Shown here: positions 44,675 through 52,918 of the stretch, piece by piece | How the letters are laid out: every line of letters starts with the position of its first letter | Position numbering within the stretch: position 1 is the first letter of the stretch | Assembly: GCA_965279595.1 (NCBI GenBank) | Contig: OZ257246.1 | Location: forward strand, 2,604,001-2,668,000 | From: CAIKLP01 sp965279595 | Lineage (GTDB): Bacteria; Bacteroidota; Bacteroidia; Sphingobacteriales; Sphingobacteriaceae | Reading direction: 5' to 3' | Length of the DNA: 64,000 nucleotides | The notes under the pieces: generated by a model | The model's input: the letters and a program-made list of their open reading frames with translations, nothing else | Database searches by the model: none | Told to the model about the DNA's origin: nothing | Translations under genes and position numbers: made by a program

Positions 44675-45700
44675 ATGGCTAAACATTACCGTACAGAAAC
44701 CGATTGTTTGAATTGTGGTTCAACCGTTGAAGGGAAATTTTGCAGTAATTGTGGTCAAGAAAACCTAGTTCCTAAAGAGTCATTCAAACATATTATGACT
44801 CATTTCATCACTGATTATTTACATATCGATGAAAAATTATTTGGGAGTTTAAAACCTCTATTATTCAAACCTGGGTTTTTAACCAATGAATACAATGATG
44901 GCAGAAGAAATAAATATGTAAATCCATTTCGATTATATATTTTCATTAGTATCGCTTATTTTTTGCTTTATTTCAATATCAGCAATCGAGAGATTAATGA
45001 AACGCTCAACACAATGGATACAGAACAAGAAATAGCGAAAGCTGAAGAAGATTCAATTCAAAAAGTAAAACAAAAATTAGCTCAACTTGATAGCAATAAA
45101 ACTGCAGAAGATTCAAGCAAATTCAACATCAATAAAAACGAATTAAGTTTCAACTTTGATGGTAGTACATTCCAAAAAGAAGATAGTACTGAAGCTTTGT
45201 ATTTAGCCCATCAAGACTCCCTACCTGAAGATAAAAAAGACAATTTTTTTAGGCGATTCATCAATATTAAATCCTATAGAGCAGATGCATTGAAGGAAGA
45301 CCTGAATGATAAAATCATGGAAGGTTTTATGCATAATATTCCAAAAATGATGTTTATGATGTTACCGGTTTTTGCTTTGATGTTACATTTGTTTTTCCGT
45401 AAAAGTAAGAAGTATTATGTTGAACATTTTTTCCATTCTGTACACATACATGCGTTCCTTTTTTTACTATTAGGAATTTTCATTTTGGTTGATATGTTCA
45501 TTCCTGTTGCTTATCAGGATTGGACTAATATTCCTATACTATTAGCTATTGCACTTTATCTGTACTTTTCAACGATGAAAGTATATCATGAAAATGGAGC
45601 CATAACGATTTTTAAATTAATAGTCATTTCTGCATTCTATTTAGTATTTATTTTGATAGGAGTAATCATCAATGCTGGTATCAGTTTCTTGATGTTATAA
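44675..45700 (+). CDS. DUF3667 family membrane protein with N-terminal zinc ribbon
   Basis: 341 aa. The first 30 residues hold a CXXC...CXXC zinc ribbon (Cys11, Cys14, Cys23, Cys26 in CLNCG and CSNCGQ). They are followed by the DUF3667 hallmark LFKPGFLTNEYNDGRRNKYVNPFRLYIFIS, seen in parts, near residues 65-90. One helix lies near 87-105, then a polar, acidic loop of about 100 residues, then about four more hydrophobic helices to the C-terminus. The family is common in Bacteroidota and has no known function. It ends at a bidirectional terminator. Confidence 0.8.
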   Translation: MAKHYRTETDCLNCGSTVEGKFCSNCGQENLVPKESFKHIMTHFITDYLHIDEKLFGSLKPLLFKPGFLTNEYNDGRRNKYVNPFRLYIFISIAYFLLYFNISNREINETLNTMDTEQEIAKAEEDSIQKVKQKLAQLDSNKTAEDSSKFNINKNELSFNFDGSTFQKEDSTEALYLAHQDSLPEDKKDNFFRRFINIKSYRADALKEDLNDKIMEGFMHNIPKMMFMMLPVFALMLHLFFRKSKKYYVEHFFHSVHIHAFLFLLLGIFILVDMFIPVAYQDWTNIPILLAIALYLYFSTMKVYHENGAITIFKLIVISAFYLVFILIGVIINAGISFLML

Positions 45701-45704
45701 AAAA

Positions 45705-45734
45705 AAAGACCTGAATAATATTATTCAGGTCTTT
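45705..45734. terminator. Bidirectional terminator between DUF3667 gene and gltA
   Basis: 14-bp arms AAAGACCTGAATAA and TTATTCAGGTCTTT with a 2-nt loop, flanked by A-rich DNA on the left. It is shared by the convergent genes. Confidence 0.8.
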
Positions 45735-45754
45735 CAAAATATTTAAATTAAAAC

Positions 45755-47041
45755 TTATCGTTTTGCTATAATCTCATAATCACGAGATACCTTGCCAGTA
45801 TATATTTGACGAGGTCTTCCAATTGGTTCTTTGTTCTCGTGCATTTCTTTCCATTGTGCAATCCAACCAGGTAAACGACCTAAAGCAAATAACACCGTAA
45901 ACATTTCTGTAGGGAAACCAATTGCTCTATAAATAATTCCAGAGTAGAAATCTACATTTGGATATAATTTACGTTCAACAAAATATGGATCATTCAAAGC
46001 TGCTTGTTCTAATTTCTTAGCAATATCTAAAATAGGGTCATTCACACCTAACTTATTCAATACATTATCACAAGCTTCTTTAATGATGGTTGCTCTTGGA
46101 TCGAAGTTTTTGTAAACTCTATGACCAAAGCCCATTAAACGGAAAGGATCATTTTTATCTTTTGCTTTTGCTAACCATTTGTCTGCATCTCCCCCATCTT
46201 TCTTAATGGCTTCTAACATTTCAATAACTGCTTGATTGGCGCCTCCATGTAATGGACCCCAAAGTGCTGAAATACCTGAAGCTACTGAAGCATATAAGTT
46301 AGCATCTGAAGAACCAACAATTCTTACAGTTGAAGTTGAACAATTTTGTTCATGATCAGCATGTAAAATCAATAATTTATTCATGGCATCAACAACCACT
46401 GGATCTACTGCTAGTTCCTCTGTACGATTACCAAAAGTCATATTCAAGAAGTTAGAAACATAGTCTAACTTATTTTGAGGGTAAATTAATGGATGACCTA
46501 ATGATTTCTTGTGAATCCAAGAAACAATGGTGCTCATTTTTGCCAATAATTTAATTATTGTCAAATTCATTTCTTCTGAAACTGGATTTGGATCCAAAGA
46601 TTCAGGATAGAAAGAAGAAAGAGAACAAACCAAAGAAACCAATTGACCCATTGGATGTGCTTTTGAAGGGTAGCCATCAAAAAACTTCTTCATGTCTTCA
46701 TGAATAAGTGTATGGCGACTCATTTCATAAGCGAAGTCATCTAATTCTTTTTTTGTTGGCAAGTCGCCATAAATCAATAAATATGCTACTTCAATAAAAG
46801 TTGACTTCTCCGCTAACTGCTCAATTGGATAGCCTCTATACTTTAGAATTCCTTTTTCACCATCTAAAAAAGTAATCGCACTTTTAGTAGCACCTGTATT
46901 TTTATAACCAGTATCTAAAGTAACATAACCCGTTTCATCTCTTAATTTTGAGATATCGATTGCTTTTTCACCTTCTGAACCTGTAATTACAGGAAAAGTG
47001 AATGATTTCCCATCAAGAATAATTTCTGCGTTGTCTGACAT
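45755..47041 (-). CDS. gltA: Citrate synthase
   Basis: Condenses acetyl-CoA and oxaloacetate to citrate, the entry step of the TCA cycle. 428 aa, the length of the hexameric type II bacterial enzyme. The three conserved segments are present: HADHEQNCSTSTVR, WGPLHGGANQAVIEML with the catalytic His, and GFGHRVYKNFDPRA with the second His. The C-terminus holds the family RPRQIYTG segment. A -7 box lies 30 bp upstream. It stands alone on the minus strand. Confidence 0.97.
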   Translation of the reverse strand: MSDNAEIILDGKSFTFPVITGSEGEKAIDISKLRDETGYVTLDTGYKNTGATKSAITFLDGEKGILKYRGYPIEQLAEKSTFIEVAYLLIYGDLPTKKELDDFAYEMSRHTLIHEDMKKFFDGYPSKAHPMGQLVSLVCSLSSFYPESLDPNPVSEEMNLTIIKLLAKMSTIVSWIHKKSLGHPLIYPQNKLDYVSNFLNMTFGNRTEELAVDPVVVDAMNKLLILHADHEQNCSTSTVRIVGSSDANLYASVASGISALWGPLHGGANQAVIEMLEAIKKDGGDADKWLAKAKDKNDPFRLMGFGHRVYKNFDPRATIIKEACDNVLNKLGVNDPILDIAKKLEQAALNDPYFVERKLYPNVDFYSGIIYRAIGFPTEMFTVLFALGRLPGWIAQWKEMHENKEPIGRPRQIYTGKVSRDYEIIAKR

Positions 47042-47070
47042 ATTTTTTTGATTTATTGGTATTTGCGTCG

Positions 47071-47078
47071 CAAACTTA
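47071..47078 (-). promoter_or_regulatory. Bacteroidota -7 promoter element for gltA
   Basis: On the minus strand TAAGTTTG fits TAnnTTTG and lies about 30 bp before the gltA ATG. Confidence 0.5.
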
Positions 47079-47155
47079 ATTAATTGTAAGCGATTTTAAA
47101 ACAAAGTTTCATCTATTTTGCTGTATTTTTAACAATTAATTTAGCATTCAGTTTG

Positions 47156-47563
47156 ATGGATTTTACAATTAACACACCAGCCCTATTATTCCCTGCTATG
47201 TCATTGCTATTATTGGCATATACCAATAGATTCAATGTCATTGCGAGTAGGATAAGAAGTTTACGCGACTTATGGGAAAAAGAGCATGATGATAAAATTT
47301 TGTTTCAGCTCCACAACCTAAGAAGGAGAGTGAAATTAATTAGACTCATGCAAGGCGCTGGGGTGATGTGTATGTTTGGATGTGTGCTATGTATGTATTT
47401 ACTTCTATCTAATCAACCTGAAATTGCCAAATACACTTTTGGAACAAGTTTATTGCTCATGCTCCTCTCTTTATATTTATCATTACGTGAAATACATTTA
47501 TCAGTTGTTTCACTTGATATTGTTTTGAGTGATCTAGAAAAAGAATTGAAAGAGAAAAAATAA
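47156..47563 (+). CDS. DUF2721 family membrane protein
   Basis: 135 aa from the ATG at 47156; an adjoining upstream TTG adds one codon only. The family is marked by TPALLFPAMSLLLLAYTNRF near the N-terminus and by two further hydrophobic helices (about 65-85 and 93-112). A basic segment, RIRSLRDLWEKEHDD, lies after the first helix. The function is unknown. It is divergent from gltA and ends 2 bp from the converging epimerase-like gene. Confidence 0.75.
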   Translation: MDFTINTPALLFPAMSLLLLAYTNRFNVIASRIRSLRDLWEKEHDDKILFQLHNLRRRVKLIRLMQGAGVMCMFGCVLCMYLLLSNQPEIAKYTFGTSLLLMLLSLYLSLREIHLSVVSLDIVLSDLEKELKEKK

Positions 47564-47565
47564 TA

Positions 47566-48441
47566 TCAAAAAAACTTCAAAGAAATTGTTCTCTTAAATT
47601 CTTCAGCAGGAGCTAGTCGGTTGATGCCTTCCTTTTCTGAAAAATCTAACTTTTTATTTTTTTCATCCGCAATTCCACACCAAGGTTCTAAACAAACAAA
47701 GTCTGCATCTTTTTGTGCCCATATCCCATAATAAGGAAAATCATTTGCTTCAATACTCAAACCATGTGCATGCAATTTTGACTTTATTTTTAGCACATTT
47801 GATTTTAGTTGTTTGAAAACCAAAGCATCATTATAAAAAAGGGCTTTAAACAAATCCAATTTGGTTGGATGATAAAAAACAGATTGCGTATTTTTGGTAA
47901 TTAATCCATCCTCTATTAAATACCTTTCAGCTGATTCTGAATGGTTAAATTCTAGAAAATAATCTTTATACGATTCACCTGGAAATAAAGGTACATTGAA
48001 TGCAGGATGTGCTCCTATTGAAAAATACATTTCTGTTTTTTGCGTGTTTTTTACTTGGTATTGAATACTCAAGTTTTGTTCTTCTAACAAATAGCTTATT
48101 TGCAAATTAAATTTATAAGGATACATTTTTAAAGTTTCCTTACTCTCTTTTAATTCAAATACAACTTTTTGATCCGTCTGACTTTTTACTTTGAATTCTT
48201 CATTTCTAGCAAAGCCATGTTGATTCATTTGGTAATTTTCTCCATTTAATTGGTATTGGTTATTCTGAAGTTTTCCAACTATTGGAAATAAAACTGGAGA
48301 TTTTCTGGCCCAAAATTCTGGATCAGCTTGCCAAATATATTCAATCTGGAGTGTTCGGTTTTTCACCGATTGTAATTCTGCTCCTAGTGAGCTTACTTGA
48401 ACTTTTAAATATTTATTTTCTAAGGTAATTAATGTACTCAT
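47566..48441 (-). CDS. Aldose 1-epimerase family protein (galactose mutarotase-like)
   Basis: 291 aa, cytoplasmic. The beta-sandwich family is recognisable from ITLENKYLKVQVSSLGAELQS at the start, QHGFARNEEFKV near residue 75 and YFSIGAHPAFNVPL near 145 with the catalytic-type His. The C-terminal FVCLEPWCGIADE holds the catalytic-type Glu. This is the LacX/YihR-like subgroup, which probably interconverts anomers of a sugar or sugar phosphate; the substrate cannot be told from the sequence. It ends 2 bp from the DUF2721 stop. Confidence 0.85.
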   Translation of the reverse strand: MSTLITLENKYLKVQVSSLGAELQSVKNRTLQIEYIWQADPEFWARKSPVLFPIVGKLQNNQYQLNGENYQMNQHGFARNEEFKVKSQTDQKVVFELKESKETLKMYPYKFNLQISYLLEEQNLSIQYQVKNTQKTEMYFSIGAHPAFNVPLFPGESYKDYFLEFNHSESAERYLIEDGLITKNTQSVFYHPTKLDLFKALFYNDALVFKQLKSNVLKIKSKLHAHGLSIEANDFPYYGIWAQKDADFVCLEPWCGIADEKNKKLDFSEKEGINRLAPAEEFKRTISLKFF

Positions 48442-48522
48442 GGGAAGATAAAAACAGGTCCATCAATATTATTTCAAATATAAAAATGGAAAATTTTTTA
48501 GAGAAAGCTAAAATTAGCAAAA

Positions 48523-48564
48523 AACAGTTATTCACAATGTTGGTAAGTCATGTGAATAACTGTT
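48523..48564 (-). terminator. Hairpin terminator of the DoxX gene, containing two inverted DnaA-box matches
   Basis: Perfect 14-bp arms (AACAGTTATTCACA and complement) with a 14-nt loop. On the minus strand it lies between the DoxX stop and the epimerase start and is followed by a run of T, fitting an intrinsic terminator. Each arm includes an exact TTATTCACA (48528-48536 and 48551-48559). Confidence 0.7.
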
Positions 48565-48618
48565 AATTATATCCAAACATAGCCATTTATGCTATGTTAA
48601 TATCTGATTTTGTGTTAA

Positions 48619-48993
48619 TTACGATTTAGGAGAAATGGAGGCAATTATCAATGCAGCACCTGCTAAACCTAAGTCTTTCAACATTCCAGCCATAGCCATT
48701 TGTTGCATCATCATATCAGGATTACTCAAACCTGGTAAATGCATGGTTAGAACGAAAATCAATAATAAAGCAGCAAGCAATAAACAGGCTAACCTAGTTT
48801 GTTTACCTGATAAAATACTTATAACTGCTAAGAGTTCAGCAAGACCAGTAATATAAATCCAAATTACACCCCCTGGGAACATAGACGGAACCATGCCTGC
48901 CATATCATTGGCTTTAGTTAAATGCATTAAACCAAATGCTAAAAATGGTATGCAAAATAAAATTTTGCCAATCAAACCTAATGAATTCTTCAT
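48619..48993 (-). CDS. DoxX family membrane protein
   Basis: 124 aa with four hydrophobic helices: IGKILFCIPFLAFGLMHL, then VIWIYITGLAELLAVISIL, then LACLLLAALLLIFVLTMHL, then LGLAGAALIIASI. This is the usual DoxX layout. Family members are small inner-membrane proteins, some linked to quinones or redox stress; the partner here is unknown. It is monocistronic with its own terminator. Confidence 0.8.
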   Translation of the reverse strand: MKNSLGLIGKILFCIPFLAFGLMHLTKANDMAGMVPSMFPGGVIWIYITGLAELLAVISILSGKQTRLACLLLAALLLIFVLTMHLPGLSNPDMMMQQMAMAGMLKDLGLAGAALIIASISPKS

Positions 48994-49108
48994 AATTCTA
49001 ATTTTTAAATGTTTAAAAAATGGTTTTAGTTAACCTAATTTAAGGAAAGTACAGTCTTTGGAAAAATCTATCTATCAAGCATTTACAAACGATTGTGGAA
49101 AAGTGTTT

Positions 49109-49154
49109 AAACAAGTAAAAAACTGTTGGTGAGAAGTCTCAGCTTGTTTTTTTT
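49109..49154 (+). terminator. Orphan hairpin with eight-T tail on the plus strand
   Basis: An outer stem AAACAAG/CTTGTTT encloses an inner TGAGA-AG-TCTCA stem and is followed by eight T. No plus-strand gene lies upstream (both neighbours are on the minus strand), so it could mark the 3' end of a small RNA. On the minus strand it would be only a weak hairpin after the DUF3820 gene. Confidence 0.35.
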
Positions 49155-49180
49155 AATAGACAAAATTCAAAACACAAGAA

Positions 49181-49411
49181 TTATTGAAAGCTTTTTATTT
49201 TTTGAAGCAAGAATTCGAGGCCATTTAACTTGATTTCATATAAGGTTGCTAACTGCATACCTAATTTACCTTGAGGAAAGCCTTTTGTTTTGTACCATAT
49301 TATAAAATGCTCAGGTAAATCACAAAGCAGTACCCCCTTATATTTTCCATAAGGCATTCTAGAACTTACCAATTGTGTTAAAACTTCTGTATTGAATTGC
49401 TCAGGCATCAT
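49181..49411 (-). CDS. DUF3820 family protein
   Basis: 76 aa. MPYGKYKGVLLCDLPEHFI, then WYKTKGFPQGKLGMQLA, then EIKLNGLEFLL match the compact DUF3820 family, described elsewhere as 'putative quorum-sensing-regulated virulence factor', a name without firm support. It is cytoplasmic by lack of a signal. No operon partner. Confidence 0.8.
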   Translation of the reverse strand: MMPEQFNTEVLTQLVSSRMPYGKYKGVLLCDLPEHFIIWYKTKGFPQGKLGMQLATLYEIKLNGLEFLLQKIKSFQ

Positions 49412-49538
49412 GATGCAAGGTAATTACATTTCTTAAATCAATGTATTTAAATCAACTACGAATTATTTAAAATATTTGTTCCAATCCAAAATCCAAGCTT
49501 CTCGATTCTCCGTTTATATGTCATAAGAAAGTAAAAAA

Positions 49539-49970
49539 ATGAAAAGAACCAAACTCAAAAAAACAATTATCTGGCTAGGAGCCATTACTGTTTCTCTATT
49601 TATTGTATTGATCATTCACATTGCAATGGTAACCGATCATAAAAATAATGATTCAAGAGCAAGACAATTAAGCAGAATAGATTTTAAACAAAAAATTGAT
49701 GCAAAAGAAGCCAATAACATTCGAGCTTTTGTAGCAAAGATGCCAGGTGTTGAAAGCACTTATTTTAATGTTGAAAATGGAATATTGATTTATACCTATC
49801 AAGTTGAGAAACAAAATTCACAAAATGTTTATGAACAATTAATGAGTTCAGGTAAATATAAAGCAGAGCGATATGTGGTAAGTAAAGAAGAAGCACAATC
49901 AGGATGCCCAGTAAGCCCCAATTCAATAACCTATAAAGTAACAGCCTACTTAGCAAATATTATTAACTAA
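49539..49970 (+). CDS. Membrane-anchored protein with ferredoxin-like (HMA-like) fold, paired with an exported globin
   Basis: 143 aa. A single N-terminal helix (about residues 10-30, IIWLGAITVSLFIVLIIHIAM) anchors a periplasmic domain. Residues 55-115 show the helix-strand-strand-helix-strand order of heavy-metal-associated-like domains: NIRAFVAKMPGVESTYFNV, then GILIYTYQ, then NVYEQLMSSGKYKAERYVV. The metal-binding CXXC is absent; one Cys lies in SGCPVSPN. I know no assigned function. It is 15 bp upstream of the truncated hemoglobin gene and probably co-transcribed with it, so the two may act together in the periplasm. Confidence 0.6.
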   Translation: MKRTKLKKTIIWLGAITVSLFIVLIIHIAMVTDHKNNDSRARQLSRIDFKQKIDAKEANNIRAFVAKMPGVESTYFNVENGILIYTYQVEKQNSQNVYEQLMSSGKYKAERYVVSKEEAQSGCPVSPNSITYKVTAYLANIIN

Positions 49971-49985
49971 AAACAAATATAATTT

Positions 49986-50564
49986 ATGAAAAAATCAATC
50001 TTACTTTTATCAACAGGCGTATTAGCGCTAAGTATTTTCTTTACTGCTTGTAAAGACGATGACAAAACAACAACACCAACACCTACTGTTACCTTGTATA
50101 GCAGAGTGGGTGGAACTGCAATGGTTGCAGATCCTGCAAATCCAGGACAAATGATTGAAGCTGGAAGATTGACATTACGTTCAGTTGTGGATAGCTCCAT
50201 CTTAGTTATTGCAGGTGATACTGCTTTAGCAAAATACTTCCCAGTATTGTTTGCTGAATTAGGAGCTGGAAATGTAACTGGCTTAACTGCATTAAGTGAA
50301 AACTTTACTGACTTCATGTGTTTGGCTACTGGTTCAACCAATGCGAATTATGCATACACAGGTAAAACAATGGTTGCAGCACATAATCCAACAAACAATA
50401 ATAGAATGGGGTTAAAAGCAAACTCTGCAGACTTCGATAAATTTGTAGGTGATATTGGTGTTGGTTTAGCTCAGAATGGAGTTACCACTTCCAACAACTT
50501 ACAATTAGTTACTGATTTAGTTGCCTTGTTAAATACAACTAAAGCAGATATTGTTCAACGATAA
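49986..50564 (+). CDS. Exported (lipoprotein) group 1 truncated hemoglobin
   Basis: 192 aa. MKKSILLLSTGVLALSIFFTAC is a lipoprotein signal with the lipid Cys at 22, followed by a Thr/Pro-rich linker. From residue 37 the sequence follows the trHb group 1 pattern: TLYSRVGGTAM for the start of the globin, then an insertion near 49-62, then KYFPVLFAEL. Then come FMCLATGS, NYAYTGKTMVAAHNP with the expected proximal His133, and a C-terminal FDKFVGDIGVGLAQNGV. Truncated hemoglobins bind O2, NO or related ligands, but most are cytoplasmic. Export would place heme chemistry on the periplasmic face or cell surface. The gene follows its membrane-anchored partner by 15 bp. Confidence 0.75.
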   Translation: MKKSILLLSTGVLALSIFFTACKDDDKTTTPTPTVTLYSRVGGTAMVADPANPGQMIEAGRLTLRSVVDSSILVIAGDTALAKYFPVLFAELGAGNVTGLTALSENFTDFMCLATGSTNANYAYTGKTMVAAHNPTNNNRMGLKANSADFDKFVGDIGVGLAQNGVTTSNNLQLVTDLVALLNTTKADIVQR

Positions 50565-50572
50565 TTTTTTTT

Positions 50573-50606
50573 ATAGCGAGATACTAATGTTATTGTATCT
50601 CGCTAT
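50573..50606. terminator. Hairpin between the globin gene and the PAS protein gene
   Basis: 12-bp arms ATAGCGAGATAC and GTATCTCGCTAT with a 10-nt loop, overlapping the last codons of the convergent PAS gene. The T-run precedes it on the plus strand and not after, so it does not look like a standard intrinsic terminator for either gene. Confidence 0.5.
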
Positions 50607-52731
50607 TTAATGAATTCATATTTCGAACTTCGTCTGCTTGATTAACAATATCTCGTAAAATACTATCCAATTCATAAGAAGATATTTTGATCATTTCCAA
50701 GATTTCTTTATTGCTTATTTCGTCAATTTCGGTATTCCCAAATAATTCAATCAATCCCATAATTCTAGCCAATGGAGCTCTTACCATATGTGATTGTTTC
50801 CAAGCAATATCTTGAAGTTTTAAATTTTGTTTAACTAAGGAATCTTCATGTTTTTTTCTTTCTGTAACATCTCTTTCAATAGCAATCCAATGGGTGTACC
50901 AACCCTCTTTATTTGCTACTGGTGCAATTGACATATTTACCCAAAACTCTTCCCCGTTTTTTTTGTAATTGATTACTTCTAATTCACTTATTTTCCATTT
51001 CTCTAAATCCCTCTTCATAGCAATCAAACTTTTTCTGTCTGAATTTGGACCCTGTAAAATCCTTGGAGTTTTTCCAATTACTTCTTCAAAAGTATATCCA
51101 GTCATTTTAGTAAAAGCTTCATTTACATAAATGATTTTCGGACCTTCACCTGTAATAGGTTCAGCTTCAGTGATGACAACAGAATCAGAAGAATTGGTGA
51201 TAACTGATTCTAATAATTTTAATCGCTCCTCTTCCTTCTTTGCTATTGTTACATCATGACTTGTAATACAATAACCCGTAACTTCCTTCCCTTCTTTTAT
51301 CGGATTCACAATAAAATTCAACCAAATACTTTCATATTTATTGATATCAAATAACCGTGTGTATTGTATGGTTTCTCCTAATAAAACTTTATTGACAACA
51401 TCTCTAAAAAATCCTTGTCTGCTATCTTCCACATAATCAAATAAACTATCACCAACTTTAATATCAACTTCTGCATTTTGAAGTACATATAATTTCGATC
51501 TTGAATTAAATGATTTGACTATTCCAAATTTATCAACCAAAATAAACCCTTCAGAGGTATTATCAAAAATGGTCTTCAGATTAGATTCTGATTCTTTAAT
51601 TCTTTCTTCCGCTTCTTTACGGTGGGTGATATCTCTATAATTAGAAACTATCGCATTGATATGTGGATCATGAAGTAAGTTTGTTACTTCTCCTTCTGCC
51701 CAAATATAATGTCCATCTTTATGTAGAAAACGATTGATGCGATAAATATGCTGACCAGGCTTCTCAATCAATTCATTCATTACTTCTAAAGAATGGTTTA
51801 CATAATCTGGGTGCATGATAGATCTTGCAGGTTTACCTAATAATTCAGCAGCATCATAACCCAATATTTTATTAACTGAAGGGCTTATATAAATTAAATT
51901 TCCATTTATATCAGTTAAAGAAATTACTTCATAAGAATTTTCAACTAATGATTTAAACAATTTCTCAGTTCTTTGTTTGCCTTCTATCGCTGTTTTAAAA
52001 CTAGAAATATCAACAATTACTGAACTCACTTTCTTTCCTAAATTACTATCGAAAAAAATGACCGAAGAAATTTCACAAGGAAATTGTTCTGCTTTTTTCT
52101 TTAAACCTATTGCTTCAATTTTATAATTATCTAAGCCAGCAGGAAGTAATGAAGTATTCGATTTATCGCATGATTTAATTAAATCTTTTATAGAAAGTTT
52201 TTCAAATTCTTCAATTGTATAATTAAACATTTCACATGCAATAGCATTAACTTCTACAATATTCCCATCAGGTGTTGAGATGATAATTGCATTAATGGAA
52301 TGATTGATTAACGCTCTGTACTTTTCTTTACTTTCAGCTAATTCAGATTTTACTTTTTTGGAATCAGATATATCCCAAATTGTTACAAATGCACCAACAA
52401 TTCTATTTTCAAAATCTCTTGCTGGTTTGTAATTTATTTTAAAAGCGACTGCTATGTTATTCGGCATATCAACTTTTATTTCAGAGGTATGTGTTTCTCC
52501 TTTAAAAACTAAGTTGTAAATTTCTTTAACATATTCAACCCTTTCAGGCTGTGCATATTTCAAAATGGAATCACCCAATTGAACATCCAACCCTAAATAT
52601 TTTAAATACTCTTCTTTAAATCTTTTGTTAAAGGTTATGATTGCTAAATCTAACCCTATCAATACACAATTATCAGCTGTATTAATCATCAGTAACTCAA
52701 AACTCTCTTTCAACAGCTTATCTAATTTCAT
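50590..52731 (-). CDS. Five-PAS sensor protein with DHp (HisKA-like) helix but no kinase domain
   Basis: 713 aa, no signal peptide or membrane helix. About five PAS domains are visible, near residues 10-125, 140-250, 262-378, 384-500 and 505-635, each with a GxIxxxN-type core and linkers of the DITxRK kind. The fifth has the GKTPRILQGP segment that in LOV domains carries the photo-reactive Cys, but Pro/Arg occur instead. The last 70 residues form a DHp-like helical pair with SHMVRAPLARIMGLIEL (phospho-accepting His648). The chain ends there without an HATPase_c domain. It could be phosphorylated by, or dimerise with, another kinase. It is divergent from a complete hybrid kinase with its own -7 box between them. 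Confidence 0.8.
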   Translation of the reverse strand: MKLDKLLKESFELLMINTADNCVLIGLDLAIITFNKRFKEEYLKYLGLDVQLGDSILKYAQPERVEYVKEIYNLVFKGETHTSEIKVDMPNNIAVAFKINYKPARDFENRIVGAFVTIWDISDSKKVKSELAESKEKYRALINHSINAIIISTPDGNIVEVNAIACEMFNYTIEEFEKLSIKDLIKSCDKSNTSLLPAGLDNYKIEAIGLKKKAEQFPCEISSVIFFDSNLGKKVSSVIVDISSFKTAIEGKQRTEKLFKSLVENSYEVISLTDINGNLIYISPSVNKILGYDAAELLGKPARSIMHPDYVNHSLEVMNELIEKPGQHIYRINRFLHKDGHYIWAEGEVTNLLHDPHINAIVSNYRDITHRKEAEERIKESESNLKTIFDNTSEGFILVDKFGIVKSFNSRSKLYVLQNAEVDIKVGDSLFDYVEDSRQGFFRDVVNKVLLGETIQYTRLFDINKYESIWLNFIVNPIKEGKEVTGYCITSHDVTIAKKEEERLKLLESVITNSSDSVVITEAEPITGEGPKIIYVNEAFTKMTGYTFEEVIGKTPRILQGPNSDRKSLIAMKRDLEKWKISELEVINYKKNGEEFWVNMSIAPVANKEGWYTHWIAIERDVTERKKHEDSLVKQNLKLQDIAWKQSHMVRAPLARIMGLIELFGNTEIDEISNKEILEMIKISSYELDSILRDIVNQADEVRNMNSLNSEIQ

Positions 52732-52778
52732 TCTCGGCTTTTCAATTTAGAAATGAGGTTAGCACTCATTTCAATTCA

Positions 52779-52786
52779 CAAATATA
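52779..52786 (-). promoter_or_regulatory. Bacteroidota -7 promoter element for the five-PAS gene
   Basis: On the minus strand TATATTTG fits TAnnTTTG and lies 48 bp before the ATG of the PAS protein gene. No matching full consensus is seen for the divergent kinase; the closest is TATATTTA near 52877. Confidence 0.45.
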
Positions 52787-52918
52787 CCACTATTGATTCG
52801 TTGAATTCTATAATATAAGTCATTTTTATTGATTTATATGTCACAACATCTTGTGATTTTTTTTGAATTATTTGCTATATTTAAGAAAATAAACCCTGAA
52901 AATAAAATTGAGATTTTA

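Noticed and set aside
50940..51130. LOV photoreceptor
   Set aside because: The flavin-reactive cysteine is missing in the GKTPRILQGP segment, so a light-sensing call is not justified.
52829..52918. Longer N-terminus of the hybrid kinase
   Set aside because: It starts with a TTG and adds a hydrophobic segment unlike relatives; the ATG at 52919 starts just before the GAF domain.
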